A stretch of 64,000 nucleotides of DNA from Watersipora subatra (GCF_963576615.1 NC_088708.1:9672001-9736000), one strand, 5' to 3'. Positions 1 through 11,349 are shown, counted from the stretch's first letter. A program made the numbers and translations. Notes: generated by a model from the sequence alone, not told the origin.

Positions 1-36
1 TAGCTGGCCTCCTAAATATTTTGTCATCCTCTAAAG
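1..36 (-). pseudogene. Mariner-type transposase fragment, part distal to the hAT insertion
   Basis: Read on the minus strand this stub encodes DDKIFRRPA, matching the EDDPRSGRPA-type motif that follows the DNA-binding helix-turn-helix of mariner/SETMAR/GVQW3-like transposases. It continues the reading that stops at position 2638, on the other side of a hAT element. The window edge cuts it off. Family recognition rests on short motifs and on the match falling on both sides of the insertion. Confidence 0.55.
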
Positions 37-289
37 CATGGGTACCTAAATACTTTTGATGGAGGGCCAAACAGGTAACCAGGCCTTATCAGGAGGGTCA
101 GGCATGAATATAGCTGTATATATGTACATTTATGTGTATTTTAAGTAATGTGTAAGTAAACATATATACGTGAACATAAACAAGGTGTAACATAATAACA
201 TATGTAGGTTTATTCTCAACAAAATCTACTGTGCAGAAGAAGTATCTGTAACGTTAATGAGACGCATGGAAGCAAGTTTGCTTTGCAGC

Positions 290-2236
290 TATTGCTTCAA
301 TATCTGGTTTGTTTTTTGTTACTGCTACGGCTAAGAGCTGTTGAGCGTGGTCCTCTGTCAGTGCACTTCGATACATACTTGTTAAAATGTTAGCTTTGAA
401 AACATTCATTCACACAAGAAGGTTGTACCAAAGAAAGTAAGTGAGTGCTCTGCCATATTGCGTAGCATAGGATACTTCTCCTGTACAGCAGGCTGTGTTC
501 AGAACCCTACAATAGTTTTTCCAGCAAATTGAGCTTTAGCCAGCATAACTGCCTTTAAATCACACAGCTCGAATTCTGCCACACCGATCTGAACATGAGT
601 AAAGTAATCAACTTGGGCTTTCCAAAGCTGATGTGCCTGAAATGGGCACGCAACCAGCTCAATAATGCCATTGATGCTATTAAAGGCAGTAAAGCCTGCT
701 CTATCACTGAAGAAACATCAATGAGAAAAGCGCGTGCTGCTGTAAGGTCCACAACATCAACACGACCATTCACAAAATCCCTGAGGATTGGAAAGTGGTT
801 CATATCACTGTTTATGTCTTCATAAAAGCAGTAGAGTTTGTCTTTAAAAGATGTTACTGCCTGCCAGAGTTCTACCACATTAAGACCTTCGCCCTGCAAC
901 TTCAAATTTAGGTCATTCAGATGAGCCAAAATGTCTGTCAGAAAAGCCATGTGTCTCAGTGAATGATCTGAGAATCGCTAAAAATCGCTCTGCTGCATCT
1001 CCTCCAATCTCACTAAGAAGCTGCTCAATATGCTGTCTTACTGACCATACTCTTTGCAAAGCTCTACCCTTACTCAGCCATCTGCCCAAGTACATTAAAG
1101 AACATTGTATAATAAAAATATTTGACAACATTCACAACTTTGCAGTGCTTTTCACCTCATCATACTATAATGAAAATAAGTATGTTAAATATAATTCGAA
1201 GATAGCAGTATGGTACTAACCTGACATTGTTGTGGACTAACAATTCATCATACTGGGTATCAGACTTGTAAAGATTTTCTAAGCTGGCAGTGTCGTAGAG
1301 ATGATTTTGATCCGAGAAAGCTTATTAGTTTCCTCATGTCCAGCATAAGACTTCCATATTCATCTTTCAGTTGTGCACAGAAAATGCTTTCGTGTATGAT
1401 AAAATGAAATGCAATCACCTGAAGATTGTTACCTTTCAGGCAATTAACAAAACCAGAATATACACGTATACCCGCCATAGCTGGGGCGTCATCTGTTGCT
1501 ACAGATATTATCTTATGCATTGACACTATGGGAGTCTATGAAAGCCTTGAATGCTTGATCTTCTCCAGTCGTACGTTCTGTCAGTCGAATAAATGATGGA
1601 AGGTCTTTCCTTACTAAACTTGTTGTTGAGATAATACCGAACAAACACACTCAGCTGAGCAACATCGTTTATGTCAGTACTCTCATCTACTGCAACTGAA
1701 AATGATTCACACCTGTTCAAGTTGTATATGACACCTTCAATCACATGATTGGCAATAGCTTTTATCAGTCGTGTACATGGATTTCTAGATAGCGATACTG
1801 ACTAAACAGCTTGCTGAATATCTTGCTTTTCAGGGTAGAGCGTTTGAATGGCTGAAACCATGCATTCTTTGAACAGTTCGCTGGGGCTGTATGGAGCCAT
1901 TGCCTTGGAAATTTTATAGCAAACCTCATAACCAGCAGTAGCTGCTCTTTGCTGCAAGCTTGTAGCTCCCCTCATCATAGCCATTTGTCTATTAGCCTGC
2001 CTTGATAGTCTATCAAGCTGTTCCTGCCTCCTAGCTGTACCTGAAGGAAATCTTCCGTCATAGTCCGGATGGTTTTAAGTGTAATGCCTTTTGACATTTG
2101 CTATCTTGTTTACAGCTAATGAATTATTATTGCATATCAAACATATAGGTTGCCCTTTTACTTCTTGAAAAAAGAATTGTGTAGTCCAGTCTGGATTAAA
2201 ACGTCAGTTTTCTCTGTCTACTAATGTCTGAGCCAT
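290..2236 (-). pseudogene. hAT transposase pseudogene (BED finger, catalytic core and C-terminal dimerisation remnants)
   Basis: Motifs occur in family order along the minus strand. A start codon at 2234-2236 opens MAQTLVDREN. A BED-type finger follows near 2100-2180 (CLIC, then KRHY). FPSGTARRQEQ is at about 2050. FSVAVDESTDI near 1690 holds a catalytic acidic residue. SVATDDAPAMAG is near 1490 and a FHFIIHE block near 1400. AFLTDILAHLNDLNLKLQG lies at about 950-890, and YPMLRNMAEHSLTFFG plus a CE motif near 470-390 matches the hAT dimerisation domain. These pieces fall in several frames, with in-frame stops in the BED region (after MAQTLVDREN and after KRHYT) and frame changes between later blocks. 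It matches domesticated GTF2IRD2/FAM200-type hAT proteins best. Confidence 0.8.
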
Positions 2237-2543
2237 GATTGCTTATGAATTATTTTTTTAAGTCATTAGTCATAGTAGAAGTCCTGAAAATGCAAGCTGG
2301 AAAATTGTCTGTAGGTTAAAAACTAAAGTTGAACCAATCTCAAATGGGTGACTGTTGGATGTTCCCTAATCAAACAATTTATGCTGAGAAATCCCCCCAC
2401 ACTAATGCAAAACTAAACTTTAGTATTGTCAATAATGTTGGTCAGGTCATTCCAGATAACTAATAATTACTACTGATACAATAACAGTAATGCATTACCA
2501 AACAAGCTCTTTAAAATTTGCAAAACATTTAAAAAAAATTACA

Positions 2544-2606
2544 ACAGCTGGTGGGCCTGATAGAAACAGCTGGTGGGCCTGATAGAAACAGCTGGAGGGT
2601 CTGATC
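2544..2606. repeat. 22-bp subterminal tandem repeat inside the hAT end
   Basis: About 2.9 copies of a 22-bp unit beginning acagctggtgggcctgatag lie just inside the right terminus of the hAT element. Subterminal repeats of this kind are common transposase-binding regions in hAT elements. That role is inferred. Confidence 0.7.
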
Positions 2607-2637
2607 AGGCCTGTGGGCCTCCATTTGGGCACCCCTA

Positions 2638-2892
2638 CTCTACAGTTCATCCATTTGTAGACGTTTTTCTGTTTATGCACTTCCTCCCATACACTTTGAA
2701 CATTCTTCTGTATCTTTCAGCTTTCACCCATTTAGTATTAAAAAATGTTATCACGGCCTTCTGCTCTTCCAATGGGCTACTTTCTAGGGGAGTGACCGTC
2801 TTGGTCATTTGACTGCAGGAAGCAGGGTGATTAGTAGTTGTTTTTACTTCCAGGGATAGCCAAGACCTATAGTTGGATGTTGTTCTGGGCAC
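2638..2892 (-). pseudogene. Mariner-type transposase N-terminal fragment interrupted by the hAT
   Basis: The minus strand encodes EEQKAVITFFNTKWVKAER, then a YGRKCINRK block and, after a one-base frame change, KNVYKWMN. This is the helix-turn-helix pattern of mariner/SETMAR/GVQW3-like proteins (EQRAVIKFL, HRRM, VYG, TVYKWV). The reading resumes across the hAT at 1-36 with DDKIFRRPA. No catalytic DD(D/E) domain is visible in the window, so this is an N-terminal fragment. Confidence 0.6.
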
Positions 2893-3126
2893 TATTATCT
2901 AGTCTAATAGCATTTTTATAAAGTCAATAGTGTATTTACTTATCGAATCACCCTTGTATTGTGGTGCAGCCTTGATATACATAAAAATATCTCCTTTGAA
3001 GACACTATTTCTGCGTGTTGAAGCATCCATATTGATAACAGATGGGCGTTTGTTAATTTTTTAAACTGAAACGTCAATTTTAAGCGTTTGCCGAAATAAA
3101 AAGTGAGCCTTTTTGGTCTCATAGTT
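2893..3126. other. Unassigned sequence left of the array
   Basis: AT-rich sequence with no open frame, repeat or splice pattern that I can support. It has no evident match to the array units, so it marks unique flank. Confidence 0.4.
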
Positions 3127-3254
3127 GGCATAATTATGTAAAGGTACAAATGAACTGTTATTGGTGCAGCTGGCAGCTGGTACATTGCTCCCTTGTGACT
3201 TGCAACACGGCTAGTATAGTATAATTATGGCAACAATATATTTACACATACAAT
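3127..3254. repeat. Decayed partial copy of the unit start at the left edge of the array
   Basis: The order taattatgtaaaggtac, aatgaactgtta, acggctagtatag, gcaacaatatatttacac mirrors the block that begins again at about 3255 and the spacer blocks at about 13095, 24890, 33702 and 44806. It looks like an older, more diverged copy of the same segment and marks the left breakpoint of the array. Confidence 0.55.
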
Positions 3255-3484
3255 GAACTGTTGTTACTACAGTTGGCTGTACGTTGCTTTTTATGACTCC
3301 CAGCACCGCTAGTATAACATAGCAATAACAGTAATAGCAACAATAACAACAATGTATTTACATATACAAGAAAAAAACTTGAATGTACAATTCCTGCTCT
3401 AAGTAAACAGCAACTGTTGTGTTTAATAAAAAACAATACATATATGAATAAAATAATGGCTTTTCACTCGTACTACTCCATAAA

Positions 3485-6400
3485 CTATATTAGAGAAACT
3501 TTGAGACAATTTCCTGGTGGAAAGCATGTCTTGCGTGTAATTATCATTTGCCTTTTCTTGTTGGCCTCAAGCAACTCCTCGATTGGTATGTCATACTTAG
3601 GTAGAATTCTCACTCCTGGAACATTATATACATTGTAAATATATACACTTATTTGATTATATCAAGTGTCAAACTACTTGTTAGGTCTTTGTAATACAGA
3701 AACAGTTACAAGATTTGCATAACAACCTTGAAGGTTGACTTGCAACAAAATTCACATTACAGTTATTTGGTATCAAAAGATTCACCATGTCTTACTCTGT
3801 TGTGTTGTAGGTGCCAAATATGTGAAAATGTGATTACAAGCTCTTAAAGGCACAAAAACGAAAAGCCACCGTAGATTGGAATCTCTTTATTTCTCTGACG
3901 TAGCCATGAAATTTATTATTGTCTTATCACATGATGTTCTCACGTGAATTAAAAGGCTAATAAAAAGCTCAATATAAAACTTATCGTAGCACTAGTTTAT
4001 GACAAACACTTCGGGTTTTACCGAAGACTCCGTATCAAATATAGATACGCGCTACTTTACAGTTTTGTTTCGGTTTGGTCTAATCGGCAAGTCTTAATCT
4101 GATCATGTGACCCAATACTTCGCAAATAATTTCTGCAGCACTTTTCGGTTATCACAAGTGACCAACAAGCTCGTCATGATTATCAGACAAAGATATGTAC
4201 TCTTTTAAGCTAAGGCTAAAAAATTAGACGAATTTTTACGGTAAGTTATAGGATATCTATGCTAAAAGTGACAGCATTACAATGACGATAAAAAAGACAC
4301 GTAAGAACAATAGACATGGTTTTATTGAATGCGTGAAGTATATTTGTGAAAATATTTCGACGAATAAGGTTTCATGAAAGTGTAAACAGAAACCATCTAC
4401 CACAGCTACATCACATTTGGGCCGTTTTGGAAAGAGAATTCAAACTACGGCGGTCTCGTGTGGCTGCGATTAACTGTTCGTTTTTGAGCTTTTAAGAGCT
4501 TGTAATCACATTTCCACATATTTAGCACTTAAAACACAGCAGAGTAAGACATGGTGAATCTTTTGATACCAAATAACTGTAATGTGAATTTTGTTGCAAG
4601 TCAACCTTTAACATAGAACTTAGGTCACTTTTGTATCACTTGTTAAATCTTTTGTATCACTGAGCATTTGCGAAACTTTGAAGATTACCTATGGTACTTT
4701 TTTTGGTAACAACTCTATAGCCATGCTTTCTAAATGTTATTTAGCATCATTTTTGACAATATTTCTGGCTCTCAGCACTAGGTAGTAGTGTAATTGCCTT
4801 GTTATAGCTTTAAGTGAAAAGGAATGTATAAAAATACCAGAATCGAAGGATGGAGATGGAGCCATCCATTTGTACGGCTGGTAGTGCCATGGAGGTAAAT
4901 CGGAGAGAGAGTCGGAGGTGACAATTGATGCTCTAGTCTTATCAGATAAGATGGCTGGTGCGGAGTGAGCCACTGGCAAACATCGTTTCACAGGATAATT
5001 TATGGCTGGCGAAGAGCTAGTAGCAGGCTTTTCAATCGAGGTTGGTGTAGAGGTCGTCGGTAAGGAGGCCATTGTTAATGCTCGCTTTGGGGCAATCTCC
5101 GAACCTGTACTTGACACCTGGCAGTCATGTTGTACACAGCTATTAGATGTGAAGGAATTTCTGGTAGTTTGTTGTACTCTGGATGATGAGAAGATTTGAG
5201 TGGTTGAAACAGATGCAGTAGAATTGTGAAGAGGTGTTGATGGAAAAATCACATCATAGTTGATAATAATGGTCTCGACTATGTTTTTTTGTCTGTCCAA
5301 AACCTTTCTTAACTTAGATGGTTCTGTTGTGTTTTTCATCCTAGGTCAGGTGAAATTTATATTAGTCCACTATTCACAAGTGATGCATGGTAAAAGGCAG
5401 GTCATGTCAGTGAGATATTGATGCTATGGTTTTGAACAAACTTTTATGTAGAATTAACAATCTGAATATAATAAAAATAAAATATAATTTCTAAAAGGAA
5501 TTAAGCAATGAACTTGAATCAACTATACTAATAGCTAAGTCTACATTAAAACCTAAAATAGACATCATTGACCATATTTACAGTAACCAAATTGATGATG
5601 TAATCCAGTTGAAGTGAAAATTAGACACTTTTAGATTGACACCATTTTAGGCTCTGTGGAGCTGTGTAATAGTTAAATTATTCTAGGAGCAAACTTACTT
5701 TGACAAGTTAGGGCCCCAGACTACAGCCAGGTTGGACGCAGTCATTCCTGTTTCTTTGTGTTGAGCGGACAACCTTGCAAGGTGCCCAAATATATACTTT
5801 GCTGTTCTAAAAGTATATTTAATGATAGTTGAGTGACTAAGATAACAGAATAACATTTTTCTATCTATATTTAACCCTTTATATCACCAACAGCTACATA
5901 TATAAACGTATAGTATTCAGGAAGGTGTGTATGAAGATGAAAAAGGTAATACACAGCAAGTATAACATATTGATGATGTCGCTGAAGAAACATCAGGGAA
6001 TGTCAGGGACATTTATAATCATCGTTCTCATTGGTTAGTCAAACTAGGAAGGAGAGGGCAAGGTAGTTTACAGTATAGTATCTATTCAAGGACATCAGCC
6101 GCATAATAGGCTGTGCCAGTGGTTGGGAACTTTTTGTTGGACCATTTGTAAATGTTTGACTTTTAAACTCAAAGTTGTATACAATTCTAGAGTTATCTAC
6201 ACTCAAAGGCCAATACCCATTTAGATCTATAATACTCCAAGATGTTACTTTCATATTCCTATACACCCCAACCTAAAAGTGTCTATTTTGTAGACTATGG
6301 GTGGCTGGTGAACTGATTACCTGTAATATGATGATGGTAAATTCTCTATATAGTGCTTCAGCTCATCCAAGCCTCCCTCAACCTAAAAGTTTAACTAAAT

Positions 6401-9400
6401 TCATAATTTACTTATTTCCACTAGTCAATGAGGCTGAATGGACTAATCAACACTTGTTATCTATATAGACACTAGCTGTGCTACCCGGCAATGCCCGGGT
6501 AATAAAATAAGTCTTTGGACAGAAAATTGATTTGTATTCAATCTATAACAACATTTACCATTCAGACTTTCAAACTACATACCATGAGAGAAGGGTTTTG
6601 TGTAGTTGAAATGAATTAAGAGAGAAAATAAAACAACTGTAAAGCTTTTCAAACTTTTTCAAACAACTATAACTTTCAAACTTCATATCACGAGGAAAAG
6701 GTTAAAAATAAATAAAATAACCAAAGGTTTTCAAACGATGTAAATTTAAAATTTCATAACTTTCAGTGACATATCTTTTAATAACGTACAATGGAACCTC
6801 GGTTCTCGAACATAATCCGTTCCAGAAGGCTGTTCAAAACCAAGTTGTTCGAGTTCCGAAACAATTTTTCCATTAAAATAAAATTATGTAAATTTTAATC
6901 TGTTCCAAGGTGAGAAAACAACTTTGGTAAATTATTTTTTCAACATTTTACACCATAAGCTGTACTTGCTAAGCTTGTACTTGCTATTTTACACCATAAG
7001 CTGTACTTGTACCTGGGCGTTGCTCGGGTTTTAAAAAAGTCTTTGCACAGAAAATTTATTTGTATATAACATATATAACAACATTTGCCATTTTAACTTT
7101 CAAACTACATATCATGAGAAAAGTGTTTTGTGTAATTAAAATAATTTGAGAGAAAATAAAAACAACTGTAAAGTTTTTCAAACTGTGTCAAACAACTGTA
7201 ACTTTCCAACTTAATATCATGAGGAAAATGTTTTGTGCCGGTCAAATAAATTAAAAGAAATAAAACAATGGTAAAAGGGATTATTGTCTGCCAAAAATAG
7301 TTAAATAAAAAAATAATACTAATAATAAAGATTGGAAACCAATTAATTAATAATAACAGTGATAGGAAAATAATTAATGTTTAAACTTCAAACACGATAC
7401 TCAAATTATGTTTAAAAGAATGCAAATTGAAATAATAACGACGATGAAACAAACTTTAAAAAACTTATATTATAAACTTCAAAAGTTATAAGAAGTTTAT
7501 AAATGTAAAAAGAGAATGTAAATTTATATATCTATATATATATTTCTCAAAGTATGTAAATGTATGTAAATATAGGAGAGTGAGGAATAACTGATACTTG
7601 TAATCTTACACGATAGATTTTACCGTAATCTTACAAATGTTTGTTGTAAAATATGAAATTAATTATGAAAAACTAATTGGTTAGGTTTACAAGAAAAGAT
7701 GTGTAAGCTAATACATCTAGCTGTACAACCCGGCGTTGCTCGGGTAATAAAAAAGTCTGTGGACAGAAAATTGATTTGTATTTAACATATAACAGCATTT
7801 GCCATTCTACCGAAGAACAACTGTAAAGCTCTTCAAACTTTGTCAAACAACTTTTAAACTTCATATCATGAGAAAAATGTTTTGTGCAGGTCAAATAAAT
7901 TAAAAAAATAAAACTACCATAAAAAGGTTTAGATATATAAATGAAATAATTAGCAAGTAATAGCTAAATTGAGTCTGTTCTGCTATGATTACAATAAGAG
8001 ATGATTCGGCGATGATACAATTAATACGAACTGAGAAAACAAAATAAAAATTCTGAATATGTTGAATTAATAATATCAATTCTTGCATAGAAGTGTTTGT
8101 ATAAAAAAGTTACAGTTCCACCAACAGCTATCCATCAAAACTCTGAATACGACGATACTGGTACGACGATATGCAGAAATGAGAATTGTAGTGTCTTTTT
8201 CTGATCGAAGGTGAGAGAATCTAGATTCTTGAGGCTATTCCTACTCGAGATACATTAATACAATTCTCCGCGTGAAAAGTATTAACCTTTACGGCGATTT
8301 AGCAATTGAACGGAAAGCCAGAAATAGAGGTTCACAAAAACGCAAAAAAGGCATCGTGTTTCATAGAGTTAATAGAATTTAATCGCCAAACTCTAATATC
8401 GAGAGAGTCTATTGACGATATCGTTTTGCCAAAAACAAGTTAGCCCTACTACGGCAAGGACAAAAAAGCATCGCGCGTCATAGAGCTAAAAAATTCATAG
8501 AGTTGTAATTATTTTGTCATTTTGTGTGAAACCGGAAAACGATGAATAGGTAATGTATAGAGGCGCACTAACTGGAGATTCCGGTTAATGCGCCCTAGCG
8601 GCGGAAAAAAAAACTACAGAATAGCCACATCCTTATATAAGCCGCATGGCTTAAACCATCAGAAAAAAGTAACATCTAATAGTCCGAAAAGTACGTGCTC
8701 ACATTACTAATTCAGTTCGCTTCGTACAACGAAAAAAGGAAAGACTACTCAATAAAGTGGACAAACACGCACACACACAAATATACAGACAGATTTTTTG
8801 CCGTTTATATAGCAGATGTTTGTATGTTCAACCCTAGTTAGGAGCATAAACATACCGGTATATAACAATAACAACATCTACAGCAAATCAATACTAACTT
8901 GAGTGTAATAATAAAACGGTATTAATAATTAGACACCACCAATAAATATTATAATCAAACACTAACAATAAATATAGTATTGAAACACTAACAATAAATA
9001 TAGTAGTGAAACACTAACAATAAATATAGTAATGAAACACTAACAATAAATATGGTAATGAAACACTAACAATAAATATAGTAATAAAACACTAATAATA
9101 AATATAGTAACGAAACACTAATGATAAATATAATAATGAAACATTAACAATAAATATGGTAATAAAACACTAACAATAAATATAGTAACGAAACACTAAC
9201 AATAAATGTACATGTAATAATAAAACATTAACAATAAATATGGTAATAAAACACTAACAATAAATATAGTAATGAAACACTAACAATAAATATAAGAATG
9301 AAACACTAATAATAAATATAGTAATGAAACACTAATAATAAATATGGTAATGAAACACTAATAATAAATATAATAATGAAACATTAACAATAAATATGGT

Positions 9401-10292
9401 AATGTCTAACAACAAGTATAATAACTTAGATGGTAATCAGGTAGTCACTATGCTCAAAGAAGAGACTGTCAGAAACATTCTTTACATTTATGTCTTCAAC
9501 TTGTCCAAGTAAAGATGATGATAAATTCCTGAAATATTCTTTCAGAACTGCAGCAACGGTGTGCGGTTGTTCTCCCTTGAGGTCTACTGTTTCAGATGTC
9601 GATGAGAACTTTGACCTAGCAATAATCAGGTCACTATTAGTTCGGAGCAAGGATAATTGTAACTCATTTAGTAGTACTAAATCAGTTAGGTTATTTTGAT
9701 GTTCAGAAATACATTAGAAGCTGCATTACAGTTTCTCAAGGCTTATATTTTATTGAAATTACTGATGATAAAATAGCTGTAAATCTGAGTGGTAAAACTA
9801 TCTTTTTAGCTTGTGGCCCGAAGAGATGGAGTTTCAACAAGTTGTTGTTTCAATTTAACATTACAATGATGCATTTTATATGCCTTTCCAGGTCCTGAGG
9901 TGATGCTGGTCTGCAACTATTGTAAAGTTTTGCACTCACTTTAAACTTTGAATCTTGGCAGTTGCTGCAGATACCCTGTAAATCCCATGCACCATCCCAT
10001 ATTCTTCTATAGCACTGGCACAAGTTGTAACAATTTCTGGGACTACAAGGGAACTTAAGAATACAGCGTCATTCGTAAGGTGCGCTTTAACATCAATGGA
10101 TGAGCTAGTTCTGAAATAATATTTTATTAAAAGTAAAACAACTTCATAAAACATGCAGTAAAATCTTTAATATTTGACAAGGAAAAGGACACAACTCACC
10201 ATCTTCTGATGGTTTCGCAGAAAAAAGTGATTCGCTTGGGGTAGCCTTAATTTTATTTTTTCCAAAAAGCCTTAGGAACCACCGTCTCATCA
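3485..10292 (-). CDS. RhoGAP-domain protein, CdGAP/ARHGAP31-33-like, array copy 1 (type A)
   Basis: Predicted GTPase-activating protein for a Rho-family GTPase (Rac/Cdc42 by analogy with CdGAP). Exons in transcript order: 10200-10292, 9940-10042, 9486-9615, 6321-6382, 5699-5806, 4838-5340, 3485-3615. All have GT donors, AG acceptors and matching phases, ending at a TAG. The start is not settled. RhoGAP landmarks: VPEIVTTCASAIEEYG, the arginine-finger block GIYRVS, HTVAAVLKEYFRNL, ELKHYIENLPSSYYR, FGHLARLSAQHKETGM, NLAVVWGPNL, then IVETIIINYDVIF closing the domain. A Ser/Thr-rich tail of about 145 residues and a final exon (VRILPKYDIPIEELLEANKK) follow. The usual LPxPL motif after YFRNL reads LSSSLL. 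Candidate upstream exons in the same phase are 10421-10489 and 10332-10379. The tail and last exon of this copy differ most from the others. Confidence 0.8.
3732..4607. mobile_element. TTAA-target non-autonomous element with very long inverted repeats
   Basis: The element begins AGGTTGACTTGCAACAAAAT and ends with its inverse; the inverted repeats run for well over 100 bp. The right flank is TTAA (4608-4611) and the left ttga (3728-3731), a decayed TTAA. The empty site is visible in copies 2 to 5, which read caacctTTAAcatag or close variants here. It lies in the last intron of RhoGAP copy 1. A relative sits at 52889-53761. A TTAA target fits piggyBac or Kolobok families; no transposase is encoded. 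Confidence 0.8.
6472..8816 (-). mobile_element. Helitron, non-autonomous, in the intron of RhoGAP copy 1
   Basis: On the minus strand it starts TCTGCTATATAAACGGC and ends with the hairpin acccgggcattgccgggt a few bases before a terminal CTAG, the Helitron signature. It is inserted exactly between A and T: copy 4 has the empty site gtgacatgtttgtatg near 36279-36294, while here gaca is followed by the element and then tgtttgtatg. Two more 3'-end-like hairpins occur inside, near 7010 and 7732, so it looks composite. A block near 6789-6860 (tacaatggaacctcggttct) looks like a further nested repeat. No Rep/helicase is seen. Confidence 0.85.
8941..9412. repeat. 26-bp minisatellite, RhoGAP copy 1
   Basis: About 18 copies of a 26-bp AT-rich unit (core aaacactaacaataaatat) in the intron between the third and fourth core exons, just below the donor of the 9486-9615 exon. 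The same family occupies the same intron in all five units with very different copy numbers. Confidence 0.9.
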
Positions 10293-10331
10293 CTACAAAG
10301 AGCATTGACTTAGATGAAATATTGGCGTTAC

Positions 10332-10489
10332 CAGTATGTAGTTGATACGGAGGACAGACAGTAAGAAACTTGAAAAAGCCTGTAAACAGCAAACAGTTAT
10401 AAGGAATATGTACTGCTTACTAGTGAGGTTATGGCAGATAGCAGTTTGGTAAGCAGTGAAATAGTTCTCCAGAATGAAGAGAGCAGTCG
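10332..10489 (-). other. Tentative upstream coding exons of RhoGAP copy 1
   Basis: Two stretches with splice signals and matching phase: 10421-10489 (encodes TALFILENYFTAYQTAICHN) and 10332-10379 (FFKFLTVCPPYQLHT). Both start with two bases and end with one, as does the 10200-10292 exon. Equivalents: 21177-21245 and 21095-21142; 31181-31249 and 31096-31143; 40321-40389 and 40239-40286; 52202-52270 and 52117-52164. Against them: the second has a weak GTCACT donor in type B, and the AG acceptor is lost in copy 5. In type A the frame also stays open to an ATG ending near 10553; type B has a stop there. Confidence 0.4.
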
Positions 10490-10554
10490 CTGACCAGTTG
10501 CTTGTACAGGCAGTAGTTACAACGTGTGATGTCATCACTTCTTGATGAAACACT

Positions 10555-11325
10555 ATGATACACCAGCAGGTTGTTAAAGATAGCTACAGCACTGAAAGTT
10601 TGGTTCTCTATGGTTACTCAATAAGTCTAAGTGGTAATGTTAGAAGTCATCTCTTGGAAACCATCTCTTGGCTAAGATGCTTTCAGTTTTTATATCGTCT
10701 CAGCAGTATTCACAGAAGTATTCTAGAAGCCACATCTGCAGGATTATCTTTAGAATTGATTAAGTGCCATCAGTTTGAGTTGCTATCATTTTGGATTTTC
10801 TGGATGCGATTACTAACAAATGTATGAAATCTTCTTGCGTCTATTCTAATGTATCCCAATACAGCTTGCAAGTCTGACCAAAAATGTACTTCAAATTTTT
10901 TCAAATCCGCCTCTGAAGAATTTGATCACTTTGCCAGATAATACTGCTGCTGTTAGCTCCAATCTTGGTATTGTCAAAATTTTGCTGCTGGTACCTTGGA
11001 CTTGGCCATAATCAAACAACTGTGGATACTTTCTTCAGAGTCTTGAATCTTCTGATACAAACATTGACCAACTCCATCTAAGCTAGCATTAGAAAAGTTA
11101 TGTAGTTTGTATGATAAAGGATTGGTGCTTGCCTCTCCATGACCTATCCATTTGTTAACATCCAATTAATCCATGTGTTTTAGCTCCTCAACTGTTCTAG
11201 CCATTCCTTTTCCAACTCCTTTGACAATGGAGAATCTTAACCTTTGCCTTCCCTGCATACTCTTTGCAGAATACATTTTCCAACTAATGTGTACGGTAAG
11301 AGAAACTACTTTTATAGAACTACAA
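10555..11325 (-). mobile_element. BEL/Pao LTR-retrotransposon fossil, internal pol fragment
   Basis: Minus-strand remnants of a BEL/Pao polymerase region: an RNase H-like block (LHNFSNASLDGVGQCLYQK, then MAKSKVPAAKF) and, further on, WHLINSKDNPADVASR, the family's KDNPAD motif. No LTRs or other genes are present, so it is a broken internal fragment. It is shared with array copy 3 (31315-32085) and replaces the type B upstream DNA, so it predates the A-unit duplication. Confidence 0.7.
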
Positions 11326-11349
11326 GGTAGTTCTATTAATGTAGTTTTT
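11302..11349. repeat. Short palindrome at the edge of the BEL/Pao fragment
   Basis: About 21-24-bp arms (gaaactacttttatagaac against its inverse ending gtagtttttc) separated by three bases. The right arm is shared array sequence, also present in copies 4 and 5 near 42565 and 54740. The left arm is an inverted duplicate made at the junction. The same palindrome recurs at 32062-32109. Confidence 0.6.

Larger units (their letters stand above)
37..2637 (-). mobile_element. hAT DNA transposon (GTF2IRD2/ZBED-like transposase lineage), degenerate
   Basis: The left end reads CATGGGTACCTAAA and the inverted right end TAGGGGTGCCCAAA, both decayed forms of the hAT consensus CAGGGGTGCCCAAA. The flanks are an imperfect 8-bp target duplication, ctctaaag (29-36) and ctctacag (2638-2645). 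The interior carries remains of a minus-strand hAT transposase (about 290-2236). The element disrupts a mariner-type transposase fragment, so it is the younger of the two. Its broken frames suggest it is immobile. Confidence 0.85.

Noticed and set aside
3242-3436. Open frames with long Leu runs, also at 13047, 24807, 33621 and 44725
   Set aside because: They come from AAT/AAC microsatellites in the spacers and have no coding pattern.
6039-6266. Minus-strand open frame conserved in the first four units (15239, 26833, 35825), disrupted in copy 5 near 49330
   Set aside because: It lies in the intron between the 62-nt and 108-nt exons, downstream of a clear donor, lacks RhoGAP motifs, and is conserved only because the units are duplicates.
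8941-9412. CRISPR-like array
   Set aside because: The 26-bp units abut with no unique spacers; this is an animal minisatellite.
9940-10154. Longer version of the first RhoGAP exon reaching to 10154
   Set aside because: Type B copies have a stop in the extra part; the acceptor ttgtag at 10043-10048 gives the right phase in all five copies.
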